From NCBI GenBank assembly GCA_948474755.1, contig CAOLHI010001827.1, forward strand, positions 1 through 64,000: 64,000 nucleotides of DNA, in the 5' to 3' direction. Origin of the DNA: Ctenosaura bakeri (taxonomy: Eukaryota > Chordata > Lepidosauria > Squamata > Iguanidae). The notes beneath the pieces are model-generated. The model saw nothing but the letters and a program-made list of their open reading frames with translations, had not been told where the DNA came from and ran no database searches. Every line of letters begins with the position of its first letter. The stretch's first letter is position 1. The translations under genes and the position numbers were made by a program. This document shows, one piece after another, positions 23,395 through 34,690 of the stretch.

Positions 23395-24345
23395 GTAGAT
23401 TGTAGGAGAAGCACACAAAGGCTGAATATCCCTGGAATACTTAGATGATGGGGTTGACGTAATCCTTATCAAGTTTGTGGATGATACATAACTGGGAGGG
23501 ATGGATAACACTTTGGAAGATAGGAACAGAATACAAAAGGACCTAGATAAATGAGAAAATTGGGGAGAAATTAATAAAATGGCATTCAATAGAGACCAAT
23601 GCAAAATTCTATGTTTAGACCACAAAAACCAAATACACAGGTAAAGGATGGTCCAGCAGTACTATATGCAAAAAGGACCTTGGGGTTATTGTTGATCATA
23701 AGCTGAACATGGGTCAGCAGAGTGATGCTGCAGCAAAGAAGGTGAATGATATTTTAGCCTGCCTTAATAGAATCATTGTTTCTAAGTCAAGGGAAGAAAT
23801 AGACCCACTATATTCTGTGCTGGTTAGGCCTCATCCGGAGTTCTGCATTCAGTTCTGAACATCTGATTTTAAGAAGGTTAAAGACAAGTTGGAGAAGGTT
23901 CAGAGAAGGACAACAAAAATGATAAGAGATATGGAGAACAAAATGTAGGAGGAAAGGTTGAAGGAGCTGGACACATGCAACTTGGTGAAAAGAAGACTGA
24001 GGGGTGACATGATTACACTCTTTAAACTCCTCAAGGGCTGTCATGGGGAGAAAGGTATAGGTTTGTTCTCTGCTTCCCCCTAGGGGTGGAACCAGGTCTA
24101 GTGGTTTTAAGTTACAGACAGGTAGATTTTGATTTAATATTAGAAAGAACTTATTGATAGGAAGAGTAGCTTGCTAATGGAACCAATAGCCTAGGAAGGT
24201 GGTGGAGATTCCTTCTCTAGACATCTTCCAAAAGAGGCTGGGCTCTTGGCTCTGGACCTGCTCAGGATGCTTTACCTAGAGATCTTGCACTGAGCAGAAG
24301 TTTGGACTTGGCCTATGGATCCCCTTCCAACTCCATGATTCTACC
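23395..24345 (+). mobile_element. CR1 LINE relic: end of reverse transcriptase and 3' terminus
   Basis: The conceptual translation, broken by many stops and shifts, follows CR1 ORF2 from the polymerase active site to the end. It has IKFVDDT (catalytic YADD/FADD box, with the first Ala to Val), LGGMDN, NKMAFNRDQCKIL, a GVIVDHKLN-like stretch, the QLEKVQRRTTKMIR-like segment and the TLFKLLKGCHGEKG-like segment. It ends with CTTCCAACTCCATGATTCT, the CR1-type 3' terminus. CR1 copies are usually 5'-truncated and this fits. It is non-functional. Confidence 0.88.
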
Positions 24346-24487
24346 CCTTCAAGACAAAACAGTGTTCCTGACAGAAATGTGGTGATATGAACTCAGGGCA
24401 GCCCCAGGTCCCTCATAATATCTAGTTGAGTGATGGCATCTATTTCAATTGCAAAGAAGGATTAAGGGGATAAAGGTGAAACAATTA

Positions 24488-24889
24488 CAGTGGCCCCTCT
24501 ACTTTCATGAGGGTTTGGAGTACAGAATCCTCACAAAAGTCAGAAAATACAAGTAACTCCCCCATGCCAGAGTGAGCAAGCGAGGGAACACACGTGTGTG
24601 CCTTCTTTTTCCCTGCTCCCCCTCCCATTCCCTTGCCTTTTTACCTGAGTACATGCACCTTCCTTACCTGCACCCAGGCAAAGGGCAAGCAAATGGGAGG
24701 GAAGAGCCCTGTGCATGGAGAAGGCACACAATGTGTCTTCCCATTCCAATCTCTCCCTTCCATTCACTTGCCTTTTGCCCAGGCACATGGAAGGAAGGCA
24801 TGTGTGCCCAGACAAAGGGCAAAGAAATGGGAGGGGAAGGCATAATCAAATTTGCAAAAGTCAAACATGCACATGTCGAGGAAGGACTG
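24488..24889. mobile_element. Tigger/pogo-type MITE (402 bp)
   Basis: The ends are CAGTGGCCCCTCTAC and, inverted, CAGTCCTTCCTCGAC, each flanked by TA (24486-24487 and 24890-24891), the target site of Tc1/mariner-pogo elements. The interior folds into two successive hairpins: CCCTCCCATTCCCTTGCC with GGCAAGCAAATGGGAGGG, then CATTCACTTGCCTTTTGCCC with GGGCAAAGAAATGGGAGG. No transposase is present. Related copies: 29490-30602 and 46613-47167. Confidence 0.8.
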
Positions 24890-24891
24890 TA

Positions 24892-26414
24892 TTCTGATCA
24901 GTACCAAATGATCTATCTGCATTGTGAAGAATATTGTGCACTCAGAATCTGACAGTGAAGTTTTAGCAACCCCTGGTTTAAACAATCACAAGAAGACACC
25001 CAAAAGGTTCATTTAAAACAAACTCTTCCTTTTTTTATTATAATGTTAATGTTTACAGCTTCTCTCTCTCTCTCCCCTTCTTGCCCCCATGAACATGCAA
25101 ATGAACACATAAATAATTGTGAAGTAATACAAGCATTAATAGCTGGGAAGTAATGAATGAAAAATGGCACTAGACCTCAAGTTTGATATATTCAACCTCC
25201 AAATTGATATATGCCATCTTCTGTCAACATTGCCCCTCTGTGCTCTACATTGGACAAAGAAGATAGTCTCTATTCAAAAGAATAAATGGACACAAATACA
25301 ATATTAGAAATAGTAACACCCCAAAAACAGTTTCAGAGCATTTTGAACCTTCCTGCACTTTAAACTTCTGACATACAACTGTTCTGAAACAACAACAGCA
25401 GGTAGACCAGAAGGAAATACATCTCAACTTAGATATATTCACACATTCCTGTCATTAGCAGAGATATGAACAGAGATCATGGTTCCTAGCAGGCTGCATT
25501 TACTGATACACACATCTGAAATACTCCGTCTTGATCTAACTCAGTAACCAAGCTTCATGGGGAATTCAGAAGAGCTTTATTAGAGATTAGATAGATCAAC
25601 ACATAAACATTGTGTTAGCCAGGACTAAGCACATAATATAGGTTTCAGTTTTAAGAAGCCCTTGCTGCCTCTTCCCAGGAGCTCCCAGAACACCTTCCTT
25701 TCCCATACAAGATTGGACAGTACCAACTTGTATAATGACCTTGGTTCCCAGGCTCCCCAGACACTTCACCCCTTCCAAATTATAAACAAGCACTCAAGGC
25801 AGATGACAGTTTAACAACTAAGCAGGCTGAATAACATGACACAGGAGCCTAATATGACTGCCCTCTGACGTCTCATCACAATTGCACATGTAACAAAAGG
25901 ATTCTCCTCAAAAAAGTTTTCAGCTTCAAAGAAACTGACTCTCAGTAAGTAGAATGTATTGCTTTAATACCTTAATATTATCAAGTCAGTTGCTTGACAG
26001 ACTTTTATCATCTTACACAACTCTTAGAAAGTTTATAACCAATATCACATTTCACATAATTTAATATCCCATTACATTTTGATTCCACTGCCACAGTCAT
26101 GCAACTGTTTAAATTCCTGGGGTGTTAATACTGCATTCCATTGGTACATCCAAAAAAGTAGATTGAAATCCACAAAAATTTATTTAAAATAAATCAGTTA
26201 GTCTCCCACATGCTGCATGATTCATTCCCCTCCTTGCTTTTTATGCCGAAACAGACCAGCATGAGTGTCTTCTTCATATCCTCCATAGTGAATTCTTACC
26301 AGGTTTAAATGGCATTTTTAAAAAAATTCTTAAACACAGTACTGTTGCATTACTTTTTCACCATCATAATGTTTCCCTATTTATCTAGGACAGGGCAATG
26401 GCAGAGCTTGGAGT
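24892..26414. other. No gene recognised
   Basis: A CT run lies at 25060-25074. No exon or element border is seen. Confidence 0.5.
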
Positions 26415-26438
26415 GTGTGGAGGGGTGGCAGGAGGGGG

Positions 26439-26540
26439 TGTGGCTACGGGGCATGGGGATGTGGCTACGGGACATGGGGGTGTGGCCAGGGCACACAGGA
26501 GTGTGACCAGGATGTACGGGGCTGTGGCTACAGGCCAGGA
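26439..26540. repeat. 21-bp minisatellite, five units
   Basis: Units start with TGTGGCTACGGGGCATGGGG at 26439, 26460, 26481, 26502 (20 bp) and 26522. Because 21 is a multiple of 3, all frames stay open and give heptad-repeat translations on both strands. I see no coding signal. Confidence 0.85.
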
Positions 26541-26545
26541 CACCC

Positions 26546-28639
26546 TGAAAACATTGCTGCCTGGGGCAAACCGCACCCTCCACAACCCCATCTCTGCGCA
26601 ACTAGGACAGGACATGACATAAACATGGTTTATTGATATTTATCATTAACCATTAAGTGCTGCCAGTCTTATTCATGTGGTCAGCTGAGTTGTTGGCTTT
26701 TTAAATCTATTGAGGGGAAGCACTGCCAATCATACAGTTGCATAGAGGAACAGTGGAAATGGACAGAACTCTTGACCATCTATAGAAGCTACTCTGGAAA
26801 AATCTCAAGAGAAGAAGCATCTTCACAAAAGAAGAGTGATTTTATCTCTTCAAAATGTTAAAGTTCAGTTTGGTTTGAATCATGTACTGACATTTAAGAC
26901 CATTCTCATTTTAAAAGATGAATTGGTTCCCCATCTGGGCTCTGTCAAGAACAGGTGTTTTATTTTTAATCAAGTCCTAGGAGAAGGGGGGCGGAATCAA
27001 GATAAAAAGATTCTCTTTGACCTTGAAACTCTTCTGCTGCAAACAGCAGAATCGGCAGCTCCACAATCAGATAAATATATGGCAGCAAGGTGCTTGATGA
27101 CAGTTCTGAGAGCATAATATATGCGGGCCAAGCTGCTCTTAGGCATCCATTACGATATCATTTTGTTTTTAGTTGAGAGCATACTTTCATAGAATTCTTC
27201 CATAGCATCTTTTCCTGGCTGCCTCTTTGCTTAAGTTGTTTGATGCCAACATTACATTTAGTTCAGTAAATCCACAGAGACTGGACTCTTAAGATGAAAA
27301 AACAGCTGACCTTTCTTCAAAATTGCCACCAGCTAGTATGCACAGTAATCAGATGGCAGAAGTAAGGAGCAAAATCCAGCTTTTTACCCACCAATATCAG
27401 ATGCTTCATATCAGCTCCTCCAGATTTCAGAAGATTTTCAAAGATTTAACATCAAAGAATGCCATTCAGCTAAGTGAGTTTCATAAAAAAAGCATTAATA
27501 AGAATGTGTGTGGTGGGAAGAGGAGCAACCATGCTTTTTAGCTGCTAGGATTCTCTTGAAAAAAATGTTGTGGGCAATGATGCATTCAAATAAGGCAGCA
27601 TACATCTCTGTCTAAGAAGTTTCTGAAGAAAATTTTGAAATTCATTTCCTTGATTAATTACAGTCAAAACTGAGACATGTTTCTTTCTGAAGACATAAAA
27701 GGTGGCCTGGTGTTAATATATTCATTGTCAGGAAAGAGTCATAATATATGCAATACTAATATACATACTGAAACAACTATAGCATTCTTGAAGTTGACAT
27801 CTAAGTAAGGAAGAAATTAAGGCTAGGCTAGAAACGTTCTTGCTCACTGATATAGTAATATCCCTAAACAAGGGGAAGAAGGAGATACTGATGTAATCAC
27901 GATCATGATCATTAAGTAAAACCAATGACTTGTCAGTCTGGAAACAGAAAGAAAGAGTAGCTCAGAGTGGACCATCAATATGTCCCAAGGTCTAACAAAG
28001 ATGGACACAAGCAAGGAGAGAAACCTACAGAACTTTCCTTAATCTAGCAGCTGCTATAGCTATTAAGTTTCATCACCTCAGTCAGCTGTCTTGAATCCCA
28101 TCTCAGGAGAAATTAGGATAGAAATTCAATAATTAAAATAAATAAAAATTAGCTGTGGTGGCTAAGGATGATAGGAGGTAAATTCCACCTCATGTTGAAT
28201 GTTGGGAAACACTGCTGTAGAAATAATATAACATGTCACTGCTTGGTTACTATTATGGTGTGACTAAGTGCTATTTTTCAGGCTTAAGTTGGGAAGGTAA
28301 TGAAGAATGATCTCTGACCTCTGCTTGTCATACCTGTCTGTCAGCCTCTTTCATCCACCCCTTCTTCATGCTTTGAGAAATAGAGTCTTATTTGAAATTA
28401 GGAAATTTAGCTGGTATCATCCAGCTTCAAATAGATGATTTTGCTTAGAATTTGAATTCACAGAAACATTGAGCAGTAGCACTGACAGTAGCAGTAGCAC
28501 TGACAATCCTTAAAAAAAAAAAATCCACATCAAGGCCCCGTCTAAAATGGATCTAAACCATTAATTTTCCAGGTTAAAAAAATCCAAAATTCATTGATTA
28601 ATCCCAAGTTTCATCCAAAATGTTTAAGGAAGAGTGTTT
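26546..28639. other. No gene recognised
   Basis: ORFs of up to 93 codons (26836-27117) have no recognisable similarity, and no splice or start context supports them. Near 28155-28215 lies a small piece of the dispersed repeat of 3305. Confidence 0.45.
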
Positions 28640-29565
28640 TAAAAATTGGAGATGATTGCTTTATGGTGATATTTTGTATTTGAGCAAGACAGATGGAAGT
28701 TTAAATCAAGAGAAATGATTGTTAAGGACAGCAAAGCTCTTAACCAGTTTGCTTATATACAACTTACTGCTCTAAATAAGAGAAATGCAGCCATTGACCT
28801 TAAAGAAAATAAGGTCCATTTAGACTTGTGTAAAGACAATTACCATGTAATTTGAAAAGTGTATAAATGGATTTTGAAATTAGGACATAAGATGAACCTG
28901 TAAAAGAGTATATGATAAAGTGGGCCTAACATTTTGGCCACAATGTCCGTATGGATGTATGGGAACAAATGTGGTCCAAAGATACCAAGTTTATTTTGTG
29001 CAGTAATTTAAACAAAACCCGTATAAGATGAGGTACAGATGGTATCCAACCCCAAACAAGCTGTCAAAAATGTTCCAGAATCTTTCAAACCAATGCTGGG
29101 GATGTCCATATAAGGAGGGCTTCTTTTTTCATATGTGGTAGACTTGTAAGAAGGTGAAAAATTATTGGTTTATATGTTTATTTATACATTTATTTAAAGG
29201 TACATTTTGTAATGTTACCAGAAATGTTTCTCATTAGAGACAAGGGACTGAATAGTAAATATGGATTACTTCTTCAGTACATGATAACAGCAGCAAAAAC
29301 ATTGTTTGCTTAAACTTGGGAACAGACTGAAGTACTAATGATGGAAGAATGGATTGCTAAGGCTTCTGAATTGGCCCAGATTGCCAAATTAGCATGAGTT
29401 CTAGAGGACTGAATAGTTGAATTGAAGAGTTTATAAAAGCGTGGAAACTGTTTATGGACTTTTTGAGCAACAAGAAATCTAATGATGTATAGTCCTCCTT
29501 CCACATTTGTGGATTTGACTCTCATGAATTGGATTATTTATGAGGCACATGCTTGCCTCCCCCTC

Positions 29566-30139
29566 TGTGATAACTGAAGCCCCTGTCAGAGCTGCTGCTG
29601 ATGAGCAGCAGCTGTTGGTCCCTGTGGCTCTGGATGGAGATGAGTCCTGCAGCTCAAGAGCTCCCCCTGCTGCCAGGGACCAAGCAGGCTCAGACGTTCC
29701 TCTGCCTGCTCCTTTAGGGCAACAAGGATCCAGTTCTGAAGATGCCTTGGAGCCTGTGCCAATCAGCCCACAAACAAGGCAGAGACTCAAGAGAGCTGAG
29801 CAAAGGGAGGCTTCCTTGATTAAGTTCAAGAAGCAGTGACTAGCCACACCAGTGTCTTGGGCTATATAACTGCCTGCCTGGAAGCTTTCCTTTGCTTGTG
29901 GCAAACTTCTTTCAAGCCCTCCTCTTGCCTGTTCCTTGCTCCCAGCACCCAGTTCCTGCTACCTTGAATTGATCTCTTGACCCTTGGCTTTTGGAACTCT
30001 TGACTATGGCTTTTGCTTGATGCTCTGGTAAATGAACTCCCTTGTGTAAAATGCTTGCTTGTCTCCTCCTGGCTGGACTTTGCTGGCTCTCACACTCCCT
30101 TCTCTGGCTGGCTCACCACCCAGGTCTCTGACCTTGACA
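29566..30139 (+). mobile_element. Solo LTR (574 bp)
   Basis: It begins TGTGATAACTG and ends CTTGACA, the canonical TG...CA of LTRs, and is flanked by exact 5-bp duplications CCCTC (29561-29565 and 30140-30144). A TATA box TATATAA at 29863-29869 gives the orientation. The related Tigger at 47 kb lacks the segment at the matching place, which confirms insertion. No internal region or second LTR remains, so it arose by LTR-LTR recombination. Gypsy or endogenous-retrovirus origin cannot be decided. A 99-codon ORF inside (29540-29839) is most likely incidental. Confidence 0.88.
29863..29869 (+). promoter_or_regulatory. TATA box of the solo LTR
   Basis: TATATAA in the context GGGCTATATAACTGCCTG, about 298 bp from the LTR start, where an LTR core promoter is expected. 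No AATAAA signal was found downstream within the LTR. Confidence 0.6.
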
Positions 30140-30862
30140 CCCTCCCCCATTTTCCTCCTCCCATTCTCTTGCATTCCTCACCCCAATCTTGTAAGGCTTG
30201 TTTTTAAAATGGATGTTTTTTTCCCCTTTTTGATGAGCAAAGCCCCCCTCCCATGGCTGGAGAGGTGTCATCTCTGCCATATGGCTGCACTTTCTGCTGT
30301 GTACTGGCTGCTGATTGGTCAGGTGCTCTCTTTGTTCCTACAGCACCTTTCTCAAAATGGCAACTAGAAGTAGCTAGAATGCCAGAACTCCACTCTTCTC
30401 CATCTGAGCAGAAAGTACTGGTAAGGCCTCTACCTTCTTTTTTTCCCTTCTCCCAGGGAGCACTGGGACCTGAAGCAGAGGAATAGCAGGGGGAGCTCCA
30501 GAGGAGAATGGGGGGGGGATCACAGGGGAGGAGTTATCCACAGTTTTTCCACTTTCATGAACATTCTCACCTGGAATCCTCACAAATGTGGAGCAGGCAC
30601 TGTAATAATCTGTGCTCATGACTAGTAATAATTTTAGTAGAGGATTATTTACTTAGATCTGTAATGGTAGAATAATACTTTCCTTTTCCTTTTCATTAGA
30701 GTTAGAATTGGAGTGGTCAAAGCCCTAGTGTGTTTTAATTATATGTCTTCTTGTTCCCTTTCTTTCCTCTTTTTCCCCCTCTCCTTTTCTTGTTTCTGTT
30801 TATCTTTTGAATGTACATTATTTTGATTGTAAATTATATTGTTAGTATTACAAATAAACAAA

Positions 30863-32307
30863 ATGTTCAGTACATCAACTAAATCATAAAGATCTAGTTC
30901 ATAAACATGCACAGTATGAGAAAAAGCCAGCGGTGTTTTGGGAAGGTATCTGAAGAAATGGACCAGACCCAGATAACTTATTGCAATCTTTATTTTGATC
31001 CCATTAGATAACACACTAGGTTTAGCAACAGTGGGAACAAAGCATGTGGGTCTGCGTGGTATAACAGACCAACACAAAATTACTTTGAAGTATTTATAAG
31101 CAGCTCATATTCATAGCACATTATTGCCACTCAAGGCATAATTTTGTGAGACACCTTTAGAATACATTTGGTACATTTATTTCCTTGTGAACCATATCTG
31201 AGGTAGAGAAACACACAATGGATTGTTACATGACTTTCATGTTGAATTAGTCCCCAGGTCCAATCTTGATGCTCTTTATTTCTCTCAGTTTCCCCCTCCA
31301 GCCCTATTGACAATGCATGATAACGAAGCATTTTGATTGCATCATGAGCATGCATTTAATCAGCCTTCATCTTTGTTTTCTGCTGGTGCTAGTTTTCCTT
31401 CAGTTGTTAAGCTGGCAAGTGGCTGCTTTTGAACAATGTGCTGTGATATATGGATAGTGGGCAAATCTTTGGTCTTGAAAGAATGTGCTTCTTACAATAA
31501 AACCAGGTTTAAATTATGAGTGTGGCATTCAGTTGTTTAAATCAGAGCATTTGCTAAACTATTCAGATCTTCCATATTGCTTGGCATAAAATTGGCTTTT
31601 AAACTTTTCCCATAAAGTTTGGAAAAGTTACATTTGTGGGTTATAAATCCTAGCAGCTCCTAGCTCTCATGGCCAGTGACCATGTTGGCTTGAGGATTCA
31701 GTTATAATATAAAGGATATGTGATAGAAGAGTGACAGGATTGTTGTAAACCCCTACTTCTTTCAATGATTTGTGATCAATATACTGATTGATATAGCTTT
31801 ATTGCTTTCTGTGTTTTCCACCACTCTTTTCCATTTCTCTCCCTTTTATATTTTGCACTGGGAATAAGAAAATCCATCAGGTTCACTTTGTTCCATACTC
31901 AAAGCTCTAGTACTTTTCCTCTCAAATATGAAGTCTACAAATTTTCATAAATTCTTTAGCAGTGAACTGAAATGAATTTTTCTACTATTTCTACTATTCA
32001 GTATGTGCATCTATTCCCAGCATGTTGTACATAAAATATCAGTGCAGAAGATAGGCAGCCTCTCAGAAAAAAAAGGTAACAGTTCTAAGTATCAGAACGA
32101 ATGTGATTAAATACACACTGCTGCAGTCAGATTTTCAGGAACTAATCACTCCAAACCCCAGCTTTGAAAGTCCAAAGGTGTCGGACCAGGTTTCTCCTAC
32201 AATCATGTTTTAAAGTCTTCAAGTTTTTCCATCCACAATATGAAGACTTTTTTTATTATTTTATTTATTATCTTTTAAAATTGAACTAAATTTAAATTGT
32301 CACCTAT
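30863..32307. other. No gene recognised
   Basis: AT-rich. A small fragment of the dispersed repeat (AATCCTAGCAGCTCCTAGC) lies near 31646. Nothing else is seen. Confidence 0.5.
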
Positions 32308-32312
32308 CTTTG

Positions 32313-32809
32313 GCCCTTTCCGCACCAGGAATTTAAAACGGGCCAAGGCGTCCTGTCATGGAGGTCATCCGTACCTTGGATCAGACTAGGTTCAGACTAT
32401 TTACCTTAGTTCCGCACCTTAGTCCAATCCAAGATGCCCCCAAGTGGTCCTCCAGCGCACTAAGTGAAGACCAGAAAAATCCGGTCTTTCAATCTTCTGG
32501 AGCACGCCATTGCATTCCTCCTCACTTGTGCAGATGTGCAGACTCGCACCAATGCAAGCCTGTGATCAGTGGAGGGTGGGCTGTGGGCGTGGCCAGCATC
32601 AGTGGTTGTTCCAGACCCACGAAGAACAGGAAGCCGCCATTTTCAGCCTGAGCAGTGCAGATCTACAGACCTCACACTGCTCCGATTCGCCCTGGACCAA
32701 ATGGAGGAGCCCTGCAGAAGGGCTTAAGGGAGAGTCCACATTGCTTCAAGCTAAGAAGAAGTGGTGAGTAACAGCACGGAGCGATTCACTCACCTTGTGC
32801 GGAAAGGGC
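32313..32809 (-). mobile_element. GC-rich MITE, long class (497 bp)
   Basis: Termini GCCCTTTCCGCAC and GTGCGGAAAGGGC. The duplication is CTTTG/TTTTG (32308-32312 and 32810-32814). Its sequence is the reverse complement of the family at 36136, 51383 and 58739; shared words are AAGTGGTCCTCCAG, GAGCACGCCATTGC and CAATGCAAGCCTG. A YY1-type site GCCGCCATTTT is at 32633-32643. It has no transposase; the ORFs inside are incidental. Confidence 0.87.
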
Positions 32810-33039
32810 TTTTGTTCTGCACCAGATCTACTCAAAATGTGGATCTTCCTTTTCCCTGATAGAGATGAAATTCCACATCATGAAAACATACAATTGTTAA
32901 AGTATAATTAACTTATCAATTGAATTAAAAGGCAATGTAAGAACAAATTCATTTTAAAAAATACAGGCAGCGTATCACATTATTAAAAGACATTCCTCCA
33001 TAATTAGTTAGTTCCCAAAGGTCCAGTCAAAAGAAAAAA

Positions 33040-34335
33040 AAATTGCCTGCCATAGAAAGACATCATGGAGGAGGTTGTCTAGTCTCTCTATGAAGAAGTT
33101 CCAAAGTCTGGGAGCAGCCACTGAGAAGGCCCTCTCCTGTATTCCCATTCAACACACCTGTGAAGGTGATAGGATAGGGAGGAGGGACTTCCTTGAAGAT
33201 CTCAAGATACAGGCAGGCTGATGTGTGAGAATACTATTGTTCAGATAACACTGTAGCCAGAGCCAATATATCTAGGATTGGATGCAGCTGGCACACAGAC
33301 TGTAGATGTGGAGATACACTCCTGGTCATCCACAAAACCTGAGCTTTCAGACTCAAAGCTGGATCCAGGAGTACATCCAAGCTGTGGACCTGTGTTTTCA
33401 GGGAAGTGTAGCCCTTGCAACACAGCCTGAATGCCCAGATCTGCCTTTGACTGATCAGGTGCACCTGTCTCTTGTCCAAATTAACTCTAAATTTGTTCAC
33501 TCTCATCTTGTTCATTATCGGTGACAGGTATCGATTTACAACCAAAACAGCTTCTTTGGATTAAGGTGAAAAGGAGAGAGAGAGAGAGAGAGTTGGAAGT
33601 CATCTGTGTATCAATGATCCCAAATCCCCAAACTCCAGACAATCTCTCTCAAGGTTTCTTGTATATGTTAAATAGCATGGGGGAACGAAGAAAACCCTAA
33701 GGGAGCCCACAGGCCAATGGCTAAGCAGTTGAACAGGAGTCCCCCAGCACCATGCTCTTGGTTCACCATCCAGAAAGGAAGAAAACTACTGTAAAACAGT
33801 TCCTCTAAGTCAACAGTTCCTCCAGTGAGACAGCCCAGAAGGATAACACGGCTGATGGTACTGAAAGTCACCAAGACATTTAGCAGAACCAACAGAGGCA
33901 TACTCCCCTGTTCATTCCCAGCATAGATCACCTACTAAAGTGACAAAAGCTATCTCTGCCCCATAAAAGGGTATGAAACCAGAAAGAAATGGATCCAGAT
34001 AATCCATCTAATCCAGGAACATCTGGAGCTAAAAGTCCACTATATATTCCATCATCTTGCTCAGAAATTGAATGTTTGAAACTGGCCAGTCGGTGCTTAA
34101 TACAGTGTGATCCTGAAAGAGCTTTTTAAAAATGGTCATTTAATTCCCTTCTTCAGAAATGCTGGAACTTTGCCTTGTTTTAGCAAGGCACTCACAACTC
34201 TCTCTACCAACTCCACCAGTCCCCCTCCTGCTTTTTTAATAAGCCCAGAAGGGCAAGGGTCTAATACAAATGTGGCAATTGTCATCTCTCCAAGAATCCT
34301 GTCAATACACTTGGAGTGTACAAATTGAAATGCGT
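33040..34335 (-). mobile_element. L2 LINE relic with most of the reverse transcriptase
   Basis: Read leftward from 34335 the broken translation follows an L2 reverse transcriptase: DPCPSGLIKKA, VSALLKQGKVPAFLKKG, then a degraded middle, GLWAPLGFSSF (in place of GVPQGSVLSP), YTDDF near 33610 (active site YADD with Ala to Thr), MRVNKFRVNLDKRQ (normally ANKLKLNPDKTE), LDVLLDPALSLKAQVL and QLHPIL. The 3' UTR at 33040-33230 matches the L2 fragment at 8.0-8.4 kb. A GA microsatellite (about 33574-33592) grew inside it. Dead copy. Confidence 0.85.
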
Positions 34336-34690
34336 CATTGTCACTGGACAACTAGGAGCCAAAGAGACATCCACAAGGGGCTGTATCAACTGTAGTATCT
34401 AAGATTGAGTGGAGCTGTGCAAACATGTTCCTGGTCACTAACAAAACTGGAGCATCAAGGCTCAGATTCAAGTCCAGGAGTATGCCCAAACTGCAAACCT
34501 GAGATTCTAATCCCATCCAACACAGAGTGAATCTCTATTACCAAATTACCTTTTGACTAACCAGGGGCATACTCTGTCTTGTCTGGATGAAGTTTCAATT
34601 TGTTTGCCTTCCTCCAGTTCACCACTGACAGATGATGCTTCAGACTTTGGAATTCTTGTAAAAAATAAAACATACAGTCCTGAAATGTGC
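34336..34690 (-). mobile_element. Second L2 LINE relic, C-terminal part
   Basis: The translation repeats the same C-terminal region found in the neighbouring copy: WRKANKLKLHPDKTE, then LGILLDLNLSLDAPVLLVTR and FAQLHSI. Since this region already occurs at 33.3-33.5 kb, two insertions or a duplication must be involved. Its motif is better conserved than that of the neighbour. Confidence 0.8.

Larger units (their letters stand above)
29490..30602. mobile_element. Tigger/pogo-type MITE carrying a solo LTR
   Basis: Inverted ends TAGTCCTCCTTCCACATTTG and CAGTGCCTGCTCCACATTTG (the latter read from the other strand), with TA on both sides (29488-29489 and 30603-30604). Removing the LTR and its duplication leaves about 534 bp, close to the 555 bp of the related copy at 46613-47167. 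The first base has changed from C to T. Confidence 0.85.
28640..30862 (+). mobile_element. L1 LINE relic interrupted by a Tigger MITE
   Basis: Broken ORF2 text runs through KFKSREMIVKDSKALNQFAY and, near 29090-29150, a degraded knuckle region, down to CAAGAAATCTAATGATG at 29487. It resumes at 30605 with ATAATCTGTGCTCATGACTA, which continues the same text as the L1 at 61.07 kb (AATCTAACGATGCAATAATT). The 3' UTR runs to an A-rich end with AATAAAC at about 30853. The 5' border is uncertain. Many stops make it dead. Confidence 0.8.

Noticed and set aside
29540..29839. 99-codon ORF as a possible gene
   Set aside because: It begins in the Tigger and runs through the solo LTR. It starts at a common codon without context, and the LTR needs no coding function.
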